Shown piece by piece: positions 1 to 9,583 of a stretch of 64,000 nucleotides of DNA. The notes under the pieces are model-generated. The model had not been told where the DNA came from, made no database searches, and was given only the letters and a program-made list of their open reading frames with translations. A program made the position numbers and the translations under genes. Position 1 is the stretch's first letter. Each line of letters starts with the position of its first letter. Source of the stretch: UBA11740 sp035635855 (lineage in GTDB: Bacteria; Acidobacteriota; Blastocatellia; Pyrinomonadales; Pyrinomonadaceae); assembly GCA_035635855.1 (NCBI GenBank), contig DASQAF010000017.1:1-64000 (forward strand), read 5' to 3'.

Positions 1-1889
1 CAGTGCCTGTGACCGTTGCCGCCATTCCCGCTACTTTCTCCTAAACTTGCTGCTACCTCGGCCGCTTCCGGCTCTGACTGCATCATGAAATCCTTCGGCG
101 CGCCCGGCACCGCGAATTCGTATGGGCCGCGATAGACCTCAGGCACTATCCCGGCAAAGTTATCGTGCGGCGGCGGCGACGCGATGTTCCATTCCAACGT
201 CGTTGCCTCCCAGGGGTTCTCGCCGGCCGGTTTGCCCTTGAACATGCTCCAGAAAAAGTTGAAATAGAAAACAACCTGGATGCCCACGGTGATAATTGCC
301 GCGATGGTGACGAACAGCACCAGCGAATGAGCGTTCTTCAAAAATGCATACTCACCAAAATTGGCGTACCGGCGCGGCATGCCCAGCATCCCCATCGCGT
401 GAAAGGGAATGAAGATGGCATAGACGCCCAGGAACGTGATCCAGAAATGCAGCTTGCCCAGAGTTTCGTTCATCATCCGGCCGAACATTTTCGGAAACCA
501 GAAGTAAGTCGCCGCGAACATGCCGAAGATCGACGCCACGCCCATGACCAGGTGGAAGTGCGCCGTCACGAAGTAAGTATCGTGAAAGAAAAAGTCCAGA
601 GACGTCTGTCCTAGGACCAGGCCGGTGATCCCGCCGGCCACAAACACCGAGACGAACCCGATCGCAAACAGCATCGGGGTGGTAAAACGAATCTTCGCGC
701 CCCAAAGTGTTCCCAGCCAGTTGAATGTCTTGATGGCCGAAGGCACGCCAATCGAAAGCGTGAGGATCGAAAACGCTATGGCTGAGTAAGGACTCATGCC
801 GCTGATGAACATGTGGTGGCCCCAGACAAAGAAGCCCAGCATGCCGATCGCGAAAATCGCGAAGACCATCGCGCGATAACCAAAGATCGGCTTGCGCGCA
901 AAGGTCGAAAGGATGTGTGAGGTAGCCCCCATGCCCGGCAGAATCGCGATGTAAACTTCCGGATGGCCAAAGAACCAGAACAGGTGCTGCCACAGCAGCG
1001 GCGAGCCGCCGGTATGCTGCGGAACGAGATTGCCGCTGACGAATAAACCGCCGGGAATGAAGAAACTGGTGCCCGCGATGCGATCGAGGAGCAACAGAAT
1101 CCCGCCGCCCAGCAACACCGGAAAAGAAAGCAACGCGAGAATCGCAGTGGTAAACCAAGCCCAGCAAGTCAGCGGCATGCGCATCAGGGACATTCCCCTC
1201 GTGCGCATATTCAGCAACGTCGTAATAAAGTTCAGCGCGCCCAGCAGCGAGCCCACACAGAAGATGGCGATGCTGATAATCCACAGATTGACGCCCGCGC
1301 CCTGCCCTGGCCCGGCAATCGGGCCCAGCGCGCTCAAAGGTGGATAACCTGTCCACCCCCCAATCGGCCCGACGGTGCCCGTGCCGCCGGCGAAAGACGC
1401 GCCCAGCTTTGAAAACCACGCGCCCACTGTCAGGTTCCCTTCGGCAAGGATCGCCGTCAGGAGCACGATGAAGCCAACAAACGTCACCCAGAAGGACAAC
1501 ATGTTCAGCACGGGGAAAGCCATGTCTTCGGCACCGATTTGGATCGGTAGAAAATAATTGCCAAAGCCGCCCTGCGGCGCTGTGGTCAAGACGAAGAAGA
1601 CCATCAATGTCCCGTGCATCGTGACCAATGAAAGATAGAAAGAGTCCGACATCACGCCGCCCGGCGCGCCGGTCGGGAATAGCGTTCCCAGGATGGACCA
1701 CTTCGATCCCGGCCAACTGAGGTTCACGCGCATCAGAACCGACATGATCATTCCGACCACCACCGCAGTCAGCGCCAGCAGAATATACTGGATGCCGATT
1801 ACCTTGTGGTCGAGACTGAAGATGTATTTGCGAATGAAGCCTTTCGGCGCCGGGTGCCGATGCACTTCGTCGTGAGTTGCTTCTGCCAT
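1..1889 (-). CDS. ctaD: Cytochrome c oxidase subunit I (3' end outside window)
   Basis: This is the catalytic heme-copper subunit of an aa3-type terminal oxidase, which reduces O2 and pumps protons in the inner membrane. About 629 codons are visible from an ATG at 1889, preceded by a GGAGGAGAAG ribosome site, and the frame stays open to base 1. The WFFGHPEVY block near residue 305 carries the CuB histidine, the cross-linking tyrosine and the glutamate typical of A-type oxidases. GHHMF near residue 358 gives the other CuB ligands, and HDTYFVTAHFH near residue 440 gives the heme a and a3 ligands. After about residue 560 the chain becomes a charged, Gly/Asn/His-rich tail that leaves the window. 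It lies 36 bp downstream of ctaC and is surely co-transcribed. A longer open frame in another register over 352-1929 is only a shadow. Confidence 0.96.
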   Translation of the reverse strand, partial: MAEATHDEVHRHPAPKGFIRKYIFSLDHKVIGIQYILLALTAVVVGMIMSVLMRVNLSWPGSKWSILGTLFPTGAPGGVMSDSFYLSLVTMHGTLMVFFVLTTAPQGGFGNYFLPIQIGAEDMAFPVLNMLSFWVTFVGFIVLLTAILAEGNLTVGAWFSKLGASFAGGTGTVGPIGGWTGYPPLSALGPIAGPGQGAGVNLWIISIAIFCVGSLLGALNFITTLLNMRTRGMSLMRMPLTCWAWFTTAILALLSFPVLLGGGILLLLDRIAGTSFFIPGGLFVSGNLVPQHTGGSPLLWQHLFWFFGHPEVYIAILPGMGATSHILSTFARKPIFGYRAMVFAIFAIGMLGFFVWGHHMFISGMSPYSAIAFSILTLSIGVPSAIKTFNWLGTLWGAKIRFTTPMLFAIGFVSVFVAGGITGLVLGQTSLDFFFHDTYFVTAHFHLVMGVASIFGMFAATYFWFPKMFGRMMNETLGKLHFWITFLGVYAIFIPFHAMGMLGMPRRYANFGEYAFLKNAHSLVLFVTIAAIITVGIQVVFYFNFFWSMFKGKPAGENPWEATTLEWNIASPPPHDNFAGIVPEVYRGPYEFAVPGAPKDFMMQSEPEAAEVAASLGESSGNGGNGHRH

Positions 1890-1925
1890 CTCGCTTCTCC
1901 TCCAGCTCGGGCGAAAATCCGGAAC

Positions 1926-2771
1926 TCAATATTGCGGAAGTTGATACTTAGCCATCAGCTCGTCTTTTCGTGTCAGGAACTGAGCGGGCGGGAGATTCGT
2001 CAGTTCGATGAATTCTTCCTTAGGCAGAACCAGCATGAAGGACTTCATCTTATAGTGATTCATCCCGCAAAGCTCGGCACAGGCGAGCTCGTATTTGCCC
2101 ACCTTGGTGGCGGTGAAGTGCACCGGAATCTTCATCCCCGGAACCAGGTCTTGCTTGAACCGAAGTTGGGGCACAAAGAAGCTGTGCGTTACGTCTTTCG
2201 ATCTAAGAATCAGCTCGACCGGTTGGTTTGCGGGAATTACCAGGGTTGAGACCTGTATGTCGTCCTTCGCGTTCGGGGCGGTTTCGTCCAGGCCGACAAA
2301 ATTCTGGCCCTCGTCATTGATCAGCGATGGGTCCGTCCGTCCAAACACTCCGTCCTTGCCGGGATAACGAAAGGTCCAGGCAAACTGCTGGGCCACCACT
2401 TCGATTTGATAGGATCCCGGCGGCGCCGCATTCAGATGAAGCGCAGCCCAAACGCGCTGTCCCATCACCGCCAAACTTATGAAGACGACCGCGGTCACGA
2501 TGGTCCAGATCACCTCGAGTCGATTGTTTCCGTGCGAGTAGGTGGCGCGTTGCGCGCTCCCGCTGTCGCGATATTTCCAAACCACCCAACCCAGTCCGAT
2601 CTGCGCCGCGGCAAACGAAATGCCTACCACGATGATGGTGATCATGAACTGATGGTCAACAGCCGGGCCGTGCTCAGAGATGGCTTCAGGAAACCACCAA
2701 TGCTTGGTGACAAACATCAGCACTGAGAGAATTGTTATGACCCAGATGGCTATTCCGAGAACGCGTCCCAT
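1926..2771 (-). CDS. ctaC: Cytochrome c oxidase subunit II
   Basis: The 281-residue subunit II accepts electrons at the CuA centre and passes them to subunit I. Hydrophobic segments lie at about residues 3-20, 42-62 and 87-105, and the rest is a periplasmic cupredoxin domain. All CuA ligands are visible: His196 in DVTHSFFVP and the CAELCGMNHYKM block with Cys231, Glu233, Cys235, His239 and Met242. There is no fused cytochrome c domain, so this is an aa3 rather than a caa3 enzyme and needs a separate electron donor. The ATG at 2771 has an AAGGAG site seven bases upstream. The gene sits between ctaB and ctaD. Confidence 0.97.
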   Translation of the reverse strand: MGRVLGIAIWVITILSVLMFVTKHWWFPEAISEHGPAVDHQFMITIIVVGISFAAAQIGLGWVVWKYRDSGSAQRATYSHGNNRLEVIWTIVTAVVFISLAVMGQRVWAALHLNAAPPGSYQIEVVAQQFAWTFRYPGKDGVFGRTDPSLINDEGQNFVGLDETAPNAKDDIQVSTLVIPANQPVELILRSKDVTHSFFVPQLRFKQDLVPGMKIPVHFTATKVGKYELACAELCGMNHYKMKSFMLVLPKEEFIELTNLPPAQFLTRKDELMAKYQLPQY

Positions 2772-2799
2772 CGGTTATCTCCTTATGACTACTGACCAT

Positions 2800-3717
2800 T
2801 TACCGATTCAAAACCATCACTCCAAACAACAGCGGCAGGTAAAGCACTGACGCCAGCAGGAGCTGGCGCGCATGCTGATTCGATTTGGATAGCGCCGCGC
2901 GCACAGCGCTCGCGAGAAACAAGAGACCGAGCACCAGCGCCGCAATCAAGTAGAACTTGCCCGAGATTCCCAGAATTACCGGCAGCAGGCTCACTGGAAT
3001 CAGCATCAGCGAGTAGACAATAATTTGCTGTCCGGTTACCCGGCCGTCGGGTTCGACCACTGGCAACATGCAAATGCCGGCGCGTCCGTAATCCTCGCGA
3101 TACATCCAGGCGATCGCCAGGAAATGTGGGAACTGCCAGAGAAACAAAATCGCAAACAGGACCCAGGCGGCAATGTCGATTTCACCCCGCGCGGCGGTCC
3201 AGCCCATCAGCGGCGGCATGGCTCCGGGAAACGCGCCGAGCGCCGTCGACAATGTCGTACGTGTTTTCAGCGGCGTGTAGACAAACAGATATCCGGCAAT
3301 TACCGTCAAGCCCAGCACCGCGGTCAGTGCATTCACAAACAGGGTGAGATAAAGTTCGGCGGAAGCCGTCACGACTACCCCGAACCACAGTGCTTCCAAC
3401 GGCAAAAGCCTCCCCGAAGGCAGCGGCCTGTCGACGGTGCGGCGCATCAAGCCATCGAGGTCCCGCTCCATAAACTGATTCAGCGTAGCGATACCCGACG
3501 ACAGCAGCGCGATTCCCACCATTGCATGCGCGAACCTCACGTAATCAACCGAACCGCGCGAGCCGAGACAGAACGCCGCGGCCGACGTCAGCGCAATCAG
3601 AAACGTAATCCGCGGCTTGGTCAGCTCGACATAGGCGGCAACCCTGGCTTTGGCGCTCAAGGGCGCTACTACTTCGGCGCCGGCGGTTGAATGAAGTTCT
3701 AAAGCAGCAGTCTTCAT
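2800..3717 (-). CDS. ctaB: Protoheme IX farnesyltransferase (heme O synthase)
   Basis: The 305-residue integral membrane prenyltransferase of the UbiA family adds a farnesyl group to heme B to make heme O, the precursor of heme A for the neighbouring oxidase. The first Asp-rich site is visible as NQFMERDLDG followed by RTVDRPLPSGRL, and the second as YREDYGRAGICMLPV. About eight to nine hydrophobic segments are spread along the chain, and the length is normal for CtaB/COX10. It lies 28 bp before ctaC and 91 bp after ctaA on the same strand, so the heme A pathway and the oxidase form one unit. Confidence 0.95.
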   Translation of the reverse strand: MKTAALELHSTAGAEVVAPLSAKARVAAYVELTKPRITFLIALTSAAAFCLGSRGSVDYVRFAHAMVGIALLSSGIATLNQFMERDLDGLMRRTVDRPLPSGRLLPLEALWFGVVVTASAELYLTLFVNALTAVLGLTVIAGYLFVYTPLKTRTTLSTALGAFPGAMPPLMGWTAARGEIDIAAWVLFAILFLWQFPHFLAIAWMYREDYGRAGICMLPVVEPDGRVTGQQIIVYSLMLIPVSLLPVILGISGKFYLIAALVLGLLFLASAVRAALSKSNQHARQLLLASVLYLPLLFGVMVLNR

Positions 3718-3808
3718 GCGAATCTAACTATCTTTTCGAAAAGTCGTCTTATCCGGTCCACGAACCTCACTTGAGGAACTTTTTATGAAGCCCGTTTCCT
3801 GAGTAATC

Positions 3809-4723
3809 CTATGCAGGAGCGAGTACGTACTCCTGGCGATCTGCCCGCACGACTTTGAATACCCTCAGCGTCAAAACAATCGTCGTAGCGAAAACCAGCG
3901 CGCCACAGGCGACATGAGCAACGGTCACCGTAATCATCGGGTTAAGCGGCTGCGGATCGGAAGGCGACGCAGCGCGCGTAATGTACGCCGCCAATCCCAG
4001 GAGCAATTGAACTGCCAGCAACGCAACCGCGACGAACGCCGGACGCGCCAGATATTTCTCGTCGCGGTGACGCATGAGCACGATGAAAACAGTAACAACC
4101 AAAACCAGCGTAACAATTACCGCGCCGCCAATATGTGCTAACAACAAGCCAGTCGGCAGCGGCTGGTCCCAGGTTGCCGAGTGCCGCAAGGTTGCCCCCA
4201 AAACCAATTGGACCAAAATTACCAACAGCGCTACGACGCACAAAGCGCGAATCGAAACGCCCGCGCCGGCTTCACTGACTGTGGACGCCGGTGTAATCCA
4301 ACTTCGCGAAGTAAACACCGCCAGGCTAACCGTCGTGAGAAAGAACAACTGCGCCAGCGTGGCATGCGCCGCTGAAACCGCCAGCGGCAAATTCATCTTA
4401 ACCGTCAAACCACCGAGTAAGCTCTGGGCGATTACGCCGCCCAGAGCGATCCAGCCCAGCCGCTTTACCCACGTGCGGCGTTCGCGTATTTGCAAATAGA
4501 TGACCAGGGCGATCGTCAGCAGACCGACACTCATCGCCACCTGTCGATGGCCGTGCTCCCAAAACAGATTGCCGACCATTTTGGGAAAGAACTGCCCGTA
4601 TGAAAGCGGCCAGTCCGAGGTCGCCAGACCGGCATCGTGGCTGGTGACGTTCGCCCCCGCGATAATCAGAAAGAAAGTCGCGCAGGCCACCAGCACTGCG
4701 AAACGATGCACACCCTTGGACAT
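3809..4723 (-). CDS. ctaA: Heme A synthase (CtaA/COX15 family)
   Basis: This membrane protein oxidises the heme O methyl group to formyl, giving heme A. I start it at the ATG at 4723 (MSKGVHRFAVL). The frame is open for 28 more codons, but that part translates the repeat-like intergenic DNA next to it. The EHGHR block after the first loop and the later AAHATLAQ, LLAHIGG and VAHVACG histidines fit the four heme ligands of the family, and the length of 304 residues is normal. The paired cysteines known in the Bacillus enzyme are not obvious in the first loop, which places it nearer the COX15-like types. No strong ribosome site is seen at 4723. Confidence 0.9.
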   Translation of the reverse strand: MSKGVHRFAVLVACATFFLIIAGANVTSHDAGLATSDWPLSYGQFFPKMVGNLFWEHGHRQVAMSVGLLTIALVIYLQIRERRTWVKRLGWIALGGVIAQSLLGGLTVKMNLPLAVSAAHATLAQLFFLTTVSLAVFTSRSWITPASTVSEAGAGVSIRALCVVALLVILVQLVLGATLRHSATWDQPLPTGLLLAHIGGAVIVTLVLVVTVFIVLMRHRDEKYLARPAFVAVALLAVQLLLGLAAYITRAASPSDPQPLNPMITVTVAHVACGALVFATTIVLTLRVFKVVRADRQEYVLAPA

Positions 4724-4867
4724 TTTCGATTGCCGATTGTTGATTGCCGATTCTCCGGCTGGCCTTGGGACTTCGGCCTTTGGTCTTTGAAAATGCTCGC
4801 GACGCAACTAGGAACCAAAGACCGTAAGACCAAAAGCCAAACACCAGAGCTCAAATCGGCAATTCTC
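4724..4867. repeat. Short-repeat intergenic tract between ctaA and the lipoprotein gene
   Basis: The spacer contains near-direct copies of GATTGCCGATT, an AATCGGCAATTCTCC arm near its other end, and CTTTGGTCTTTG-type words that recur inside the chelatase gene near 14280. It looks like one of the dispersed simple palindromic tracts that fill gene junctions in this window. No gene is supported here. Confidence 0.5.
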
Positions 4868-5755
4868 CTAGTACTTCATCACCATCGGAAATTCGATAGC
4901 CGAAACCACCGGCATCGAACTCGGCCGTCCGCGCAATTCAGCGGTGCCGCCGAACGCAAAGTCCGCCGTGGCTGCGCCCTTCGCCGGTACAGTGACTTCC
5001 ATGGTCTTCTCTGTTCCGTTGGCGCCGCCTTCATGCCACGCCACGACAGTATATTTTCCGGGGGGCACGCCCTTGATGGTAAAGCTGCCATCCTCGCCGC
5101 TTACAGCAAAGAACGGGTGCTTCAGGACGCCCACGTAGGCCTTCATCCACGGATGCTGGTTGCACTTTACGGGCACCAGGATTTCGGCGACATTAAGCTT
5201 GTGCGTCATGGCCGCCGCGCCGTTCGATTGTTGTTGGTTCCAGTCGGGATTGTTCTTGGGCGTAAAGTGAATGTTGTGGGTCGTCGGGTCGCTGTTGGTA
5301 ATCGTGATGTCTTGCTTTACGACCACGCCCATCACGTGCGGTTTGTAATGACAACCGTTCTGATCCAGAGTCGCGGGTGTCGAAGGCGCTGGCCAGGTGA
5401 ACTCAGAGATCTTCTTCCCACCGTCCATCGTTCCGTCCTTGATGTAAACGAAGGTGTTCGCGACTTTGCCGTCCTTAACTACCCACTCCTCGGTTTTCAA
5501 ATCCGGGCTCTTTGCGGTGCAGGCCGCGTCCGCGGACGTGTCGATCTTCTTCGGCTCAGGCGCCGTGCCGGTGTAAGTTACCTTGCCGGTGACAGTTCCC
5601 TCGTCGCCTTTTGAAGGCGGCGGCGTAGCGGCGGTCTGCGTCCCACCATCATTTGTCTCATCTGTTTTGGTGCCACCGCCACATGAAGATGCCAGCGACA
5701 AAAGGCTTATGGCCATAATCAGCCCCAGCCACAATCGTGCGCGTTTACTCAACAT
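4868..5755 (-). CDS. Cupredoxin-like lipoprotein with carboxypeptidase-regulatory-like domain
   Basis: The 295-residue exported lipoprotein has a signal peptide and a lipobox LASSC near residue 25, then a Thr/Pro-rich linker. A beta-rich domain contains TTHNIHF and CNQHPWMKAY, a His plus Cys-x2-His-x2-Met layout that resembles type 1 copper or derived cupredoxin sites. It is followed by a GSFTIKGVPPGKYTVVAWHE segment typical of carboxypeptidase-regulatory-like folds. From position between the bc-type complex and the oxidase genes I infer a role in electron transfer or copper delivery; metal binding is not proven by the sequence. The ATG at 5755 has a GGAGG site upstream. Confidence 0.75.
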   Translation of the reverse strand: MLSKRARLWLGLIMAISLLSLASSCGGGTKTDETNDGGTQTAATPPPSKGDEGTVTGKVTYTGTAPEPKKIDTSADAACTAKSPDLKTEEWVVKDGKVANTFVYIKDGTMDGGKKISEFTWPAPSTPATLDQNGCHYKPHVMGVVVKQDITITNSDPTTHNIHFTPKNNPDWNQQQSNGAAAMTHKLNVAEILVPVKCNQHPWMKAYVGVLKHPFFAVSGEDGSFTIKGVPPGKYTVVAWHEGGANGTEKTMEVTVPAKGAATADFAFGGTAELRGRPSSMPVVSAIEFPMVMKY

Positions 5756-5865
5756 AATCTTCTAATTCCTCCAATAGAAATGACTTCGAATTTGAGCAAG
5801 CATACCCCAGTTAGCTTAGTCAGTGATAGCCTGCAAGAGGCAAACTGCCGCGCCTCTGCTAGAGA

Positions 5866-8800
5866 TCAAAGACCACAGATCGCGCGTCCGGCGCTTTTCC
5901 ACTGTCGTCCGCTCGGACCGATTCGAACCAGTGGCCGCGACGCATGCGATCGGCGGCGAATCCCGTGATGGCCGGCGCGATCTGAAACACCCGGTCCGGA
6001 TTTATTGCGGCCCGTTTTCTGTGGCGCCGGTGGGCTCGCTGCCTGAGGCGGCGGCGCGGGCGTCGCTGACAAAAGCCGCCGCTGTTCGTCCGGTGTGATC
6101 AGGAACATGTAGCGCACCAGCAAACGCGCGTGGTCGCCATGATAGTTGGCCACATCCGTCGGCGGATTCGGCAAATTCACCACCCAGCGATCGCCTTCCT
6201 TCCGAAACAAGCCGGTAGGCATTGCCGTGCCGGGCGCGATCTGGGCCGGATCCAACAGCCAACGGAACGTCCAGTCAGGCTTCAATCTTTGCGAAGCCAG
6301 CAGGAAGTTCGGCGCGATCGCCTTTGCGTCGTGCGTCGGCTCGCCCGTGATGTGACACTTCAGACAAGGCGTGCCTGAGACAAACATGTTGCGGGCGATC
6401 GATTTCTCCGTCTCGGTCATCGGATCCATCGGCTCTTTGATGTATGGATCGTTTTGCGAAGAAACAGCCATGAAGAACCGCACGAGAATCCGCAGCTCGT
6501 TCGGCGAGAAGTTGAACGTGGGCATGTGCACCTGCAAGTAAGGTCGCACCCCGTTGCGGTTGGCGCCCGGCTGCGGCATCAGCCGGCCGCCACTCTGATC
6601 GTTCGCGGCTCCAGGCGGTTTTGCTCCCCCACTCGGCGAGGCTGCTGCTGTTGGAGACGACGACGGCGCGGCCGCGGAAGATGTGGGCGCCGTTGACGGA
6701 ACCGTAGGCTTCTCGCCCGCCTGCATCATCGACGGATCCTTCAGGAACTTCATCAGCCAATCAGGATCGACGCGCGCGCCTTCGCTGGTAAGCTGCGGCG
6801 GCAGGAACTCTTTCTGGCCCTGATAGAACGACAGCGCATTCAGCACCGCGCCCGTCGTCATCGTTGGTTGGTCGGAGTTATTGTAGACACTAATCTGTTG
6901 GCCCGGTTGCAGCACGTGGCAACCCATGCAGTTATATTTCTTGATTACCCACCAGCCGTTTTGAATGTCCTGGCGCCGCTGATCCGGCGGGTTATAGAAG
7001 AGAGCTGCGGGAACATTCGCCCCTTCCGCTCCCAGACTACCCAGCAGTAGGGTAGTCAGACCCGTGCGCCAATCATCGGTCAGGTATGGCTTCGGCATCC
7101 GCAGGCGATCCTTTGGCTCGAGGTACTGCGACTTGCCGGTATCATAGATTCCCGGCTCCGTCAGCTTGTGCTCAAAGAACCCGCGGTGGTTATACCACTC
7201 TTTTTCTTTGTCCTTTGGATGCAGCTTGAGCGGGTCGCGGCCGTACTCAGCGTCCTGCGTCAGCAAAGCAAAGTCGAGACGCTCGAGCGGCGTCGCGCCT
7301 TCGGTCGTCAGCTCTTTGCCAATGCGCTGCTCCTCTTCGAACCCTTTGATCTCATGACAACCGGCGCAGCCGTACTGTTTGATCTCAGCCTTCCCTTCCT
7401 CAATCAGCTTCGGATCCTCCATGAACGAAACGTCCGTAGCCGACGGCGCGGACGAAAGCGAGAACAGATAAGTCGCGACGTCGCGCGCGTCCTGTTCGGA
7501 CAGGCGCAGGTTCGGCATTACGGTCATGTTCTGCACCTGTAGTTCCGCCCCGTCGTTCGGGCACTTCGAATGCAGTTCCGTGTCGAACACAAAGGGCAGT
7601 CCGTGTTTCGAGTAATCTTCCGGCGTCAGGTCACGGTGTTCTTTTGGACAGTAAGGGGCCCAGCGCTCGCGCGGGTTATAGATCCAACGCACGATGTAAT
7701 CATAATTTGCCTTCTCGCCCACCTTCGTCAGATTCGCGGCGAACGTGCTGCCCATCTTGCCGTCGCCTTCGCCGATTGAATGGCAGGCCAGGCAGCCGCG
7801 TGATTCGAACAACTCCTTGCCGTGCTTATCGTCGCCCTTTGCCTGGGCCGGCGCCTTGCCATCAAAGCTGCTCTGCCAGAGATAAGCGGCGACGGCCTTC
7901 AAATCGTTCTCGCCTTCTTCTCCGTCGATCTTGAACCGCCAGAAGGTCGGCATCTTCGTGCCCGGTCGAAATGCCTGCGGATCCTTTAACCAGAGAGGAA
8001 TCCAATCCCTGCGCAACTTCAGCCGCACGTCTTTCAGGTTCGGTCCGATCTTTTTCTGATCCTGCTGTAGATAGCGCGTCTGCAAATTGAGCTCGTCAAT
8101 GCGCGCGGCCAACTGGCTGTTCGTCACGCGCAGCGACTCGGCATGAGCGAGCAAACGCTGCACCTCAGCGGTATCGTCACCGGCGTTGGCGCTGGCGTCG
8201 GTATCAAGTCTGGACTGACGCTCGTTGGCGACTATTTGATCCTGAAGCTGCGAGATTTGCTGGCGCGCGTTAGTTAGCGCGTCGCTTTCGCGATCGAACG
8301 CTTCCATGCGATGACACCCCACGCACCCGCGCTGATAGAACAAATCCTTGCCCAGATTCAGCGTGTCCGCGCCCTGCGTTACCCGGTCGTTCGCGTGGCA
8401 CATCTGACAACCGGCTTCGGTGTTCTCCTTATGGAAGAGGGGATGCAGCCAGAATGGATTCAAGCCGTGGGCCTTCACGACGCTGGTGGTCGCGCGGCCG
8501 TTGCCACCGTGACAAGCCGAGCAGCCAAATTTTTCCGGATTGTGAGTTTGCAGCAGTTCTCTGCGCGGATGGCTGACGAAAGCACCGGCCAGTTCATCCG
8601 GTTTCTTCCCTGGTCCGCCCGGCGCCATGTCGGAAGCCTTGATCGTCAGCGGTTCGCGTGTTCCGAGATGGCAAATCTCGCAGCGGTCGACGATCGCGAA
8701 CTCGTTGACGTTGATTTGATGGCCCAGGATTGTGTAATCGAAAGCGTTTTCGTTCTTCTTGATCAAATCGTCAATGCTCTTTTGCGGCAGCAGGCTGACG

Positions 8801-9486
8801 TGGTTCTTCAAATACTCATCACGCTTGCGGGCCATCTCGGACGGTTCCTTCAACAACTCTGCTTTCTCGCCGAGGACTTTTGCCTTTTCATCCCGCAACT
8901 CATTAAAGGTCCGCTCGAGTTGCTCAAAGTTCATTTTCTGGCGGACGGGTTTTCCGCCTTCGGATGGCAAGTCTACAGTGACTACTTCCCTCTTCTTGTC
9001 ATCGAGTTGGCTCCGGTAACGCTTGCGCCAGAAGTCGCTCGGCGCTGTCTCAAGCTTATAAGTAATGACCACGATGCGGCCGCGCTGATTCTGAAACGGT
9101 TCGGTAACCGCGTCCAGCTTGGCCTGAACCTGGGCCACACGCTTATCCTTTTGAGCGATGTCAGACTTGACCTTTTCCAGAGACGCCTTTGCCTGTTCGT
9201 CGAGCTGCTGGTATTCGGGCGTGTCCTTTACTTCAGCTTCCGATTTTCCGGCGTCTTTGCGAATGCTCTTCAGGTAGGCGATGTAGCGCTTAGTGAATTG
9301 CTGTTGCATTCCCCGCCACGGGCGCTGGCCGAAACCTTCATCGTAGAGTGCCCAGCCGGCTGAGACTATGAGCAGCAGGGTGCAAATGAGAATAATCGCG
9401 CTGGTCGATCGACTGACGATCGGATCGCGTTGCGGTTCCGCTTCTTTCTTTACCAGGGATTCAATCGGTTCCGGAAATTCTTCCAC
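5866..9486 (-). CDS. Octaheme c-type cytochrome of the bc-type complex
   Basis: The 1206-residue protein has one N-terminal membrane anchor (about residues 30-48), a charged coiled-coil stretch (about 60-240) and eight CxxCH heme sites at about 269, 322, 360, 388, 565, 707, 853 and 1041. Several are embedded in class I cytochrome-like folds with distal Met motifs such as GTKMPTFW and VMPNLRLSEQDA. A second coiled coil lies near 400-480, a Ser/Pro/Ala linker near 930-960, and the last 55 residues are Pro-rich and then basic. Being directly downstream of the Rieske and split cytochrome b genes, it probably replaces cytochrome c1 or f. The start is a GTG with AGGAAA upstream. Homologues of this layout are known in several phyla, but I cannot name it precisely. 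Confidence 0.85.
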   Translation of the reverse strand: MEEFPEPIESLVKKEAEPQRDPIVSRSTSAIILICTLLLIVSAGWALYDEGFGQRPWRGMQQQFTKRYIAYLKSIRKDAGKSEAEVKDTPEYQQLDEQAKASLEKVKSDIAQKDKRVAQVQAKLDAVTEPFQNQRGRIVVITYKLETAPSDFWRKRYRSQLDDKKREVVTVDLPSEGGKPVRQKMNFEQLERTFNELRDEKAKVLGEKAELLKEPSEMARKRDEYLKNHVSLLPQKSIDDLIKKNENAFDYTILGHQINVNEFAIVDRCEICHLGTREPLTIKASDMAPGGPGKKPDELAGAFVSHPRRELLQTHNPEKFGCSACHGGNGRATTSVVKAHGLNPFWLHPLFHKENTEAGCQMCHANDRVTQGADTLNLGKDLFYQRGCVGCHRMEAFDRESDALTNARQQISQLQDQIVANERQSRLDTDASANAGDDTAEVQRLLAHAESLRVTNSQLAARIDELNLQTRYLQQDQKKIGPNLKDVRLKLRRDWIPLWLKDPQAFRPGTKMPTFWRFKIDGEEGENDLKAVAAYLWQSSFDGKAPAQAKGDDKHGKELFESRGCLACHSIGEGDGKMGSTFAANLTKVGEKANYDYIVRWIYNPRERWAPYCPKEHRDLTPEDYSKHGLPFVFDTELHSKCPNDGAELQVQNMTVMPNLRLSEQDARDVATYLFSLSSAPSATDVSFMEDPKLIEEGKAEIKQYGCAGCHEIKGFEEEQRIGKELTTEGATPLERLDFALLTQDAEYGRDPLKLHPKDKEKEWYNHRGFFEHKLTEPGIYDTGKSQYLEPKDRLRMPKPYLTDDWRTGLTTLLLGSLGAEGANVPAALFYNPPDQRRQDIQNGWWVIKKYNCMGCHVLQPGQQISVYNNSDQPTMTTGAVLNALSFYQGQKEFLPPQLTSEGARVDPDWLMKFLKDPSMMQAGEKPTVPSTAPTSSAAAPSSSPTAAASPSGGAKPPGAANDQSGGRLMPQPGANRNGVRPYLQVHMPTFNFSPNELRILVRFFMAVSSQNDPYIKEPMDPMTETEKSIARNMFVSGTPCLKCHITGEPTHDAKAIAPNFLLASQRLKPDWTFRWLLDPAQIAPGTAMPTGLFRKEGDRWVVNLPNPPTDVANYHGDHARLLVRYMFLITPDEQRRLLSATPAPPPQAASPPAPQKTGRNKSGPGVSDRAGHHGIRRRSHASRPLVRIGPSGRQWKSAGRAICGL

Positions 9487-9508
9487 AGGTTATGATTTCC
9501 TATTTAAT

Positions 9509-9582
9509 GTCCGACAAACTTCAGTTTGTCGTTGCGTCAAAGCTGCCATCAGACCGAAGCGACAAACTGAAGTTTGTCGGAC
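9509..9582. repeat. Palindromic repeat, CGACAAACT family, copy 1
   Basis: Two 20-bp near-palindromes CGACAAACTTCAGTTTGTCG and CGACAAACTGAAGTTTGTCG lie about 30 bp apart, and the whole unit is bounded by TGTCCGAC and GTCGGACA, so it can fold into one long or two short hairpins. It occupies the gap between the cytochrome b half and the octaheme gene. The same unit recurs at 22707-22786 in the ccm operon. Confidence 0.85.
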
Positions 9583-9583
9583 A

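Noticed and set aside
352..1929. 525-codon open frame on the minus strand
   Set aside because: It lies out of frame over ctaD and has Arg/His-rich composition without membrane segments; the ctaD frame carries all oxidase motifs.
5866..6020. Possible frameshift giving the odd basic tail of the octaheme protein
   Set aside because: The tail lies after the last cytochrome fold and no better continuation is visible in other frames, so a natural extension is as likely.
8311..9363. 350-codon plus-strand frame
   Set aside because: Shadow of the octaheme cytochrome gene; no domain, no ribosome site.
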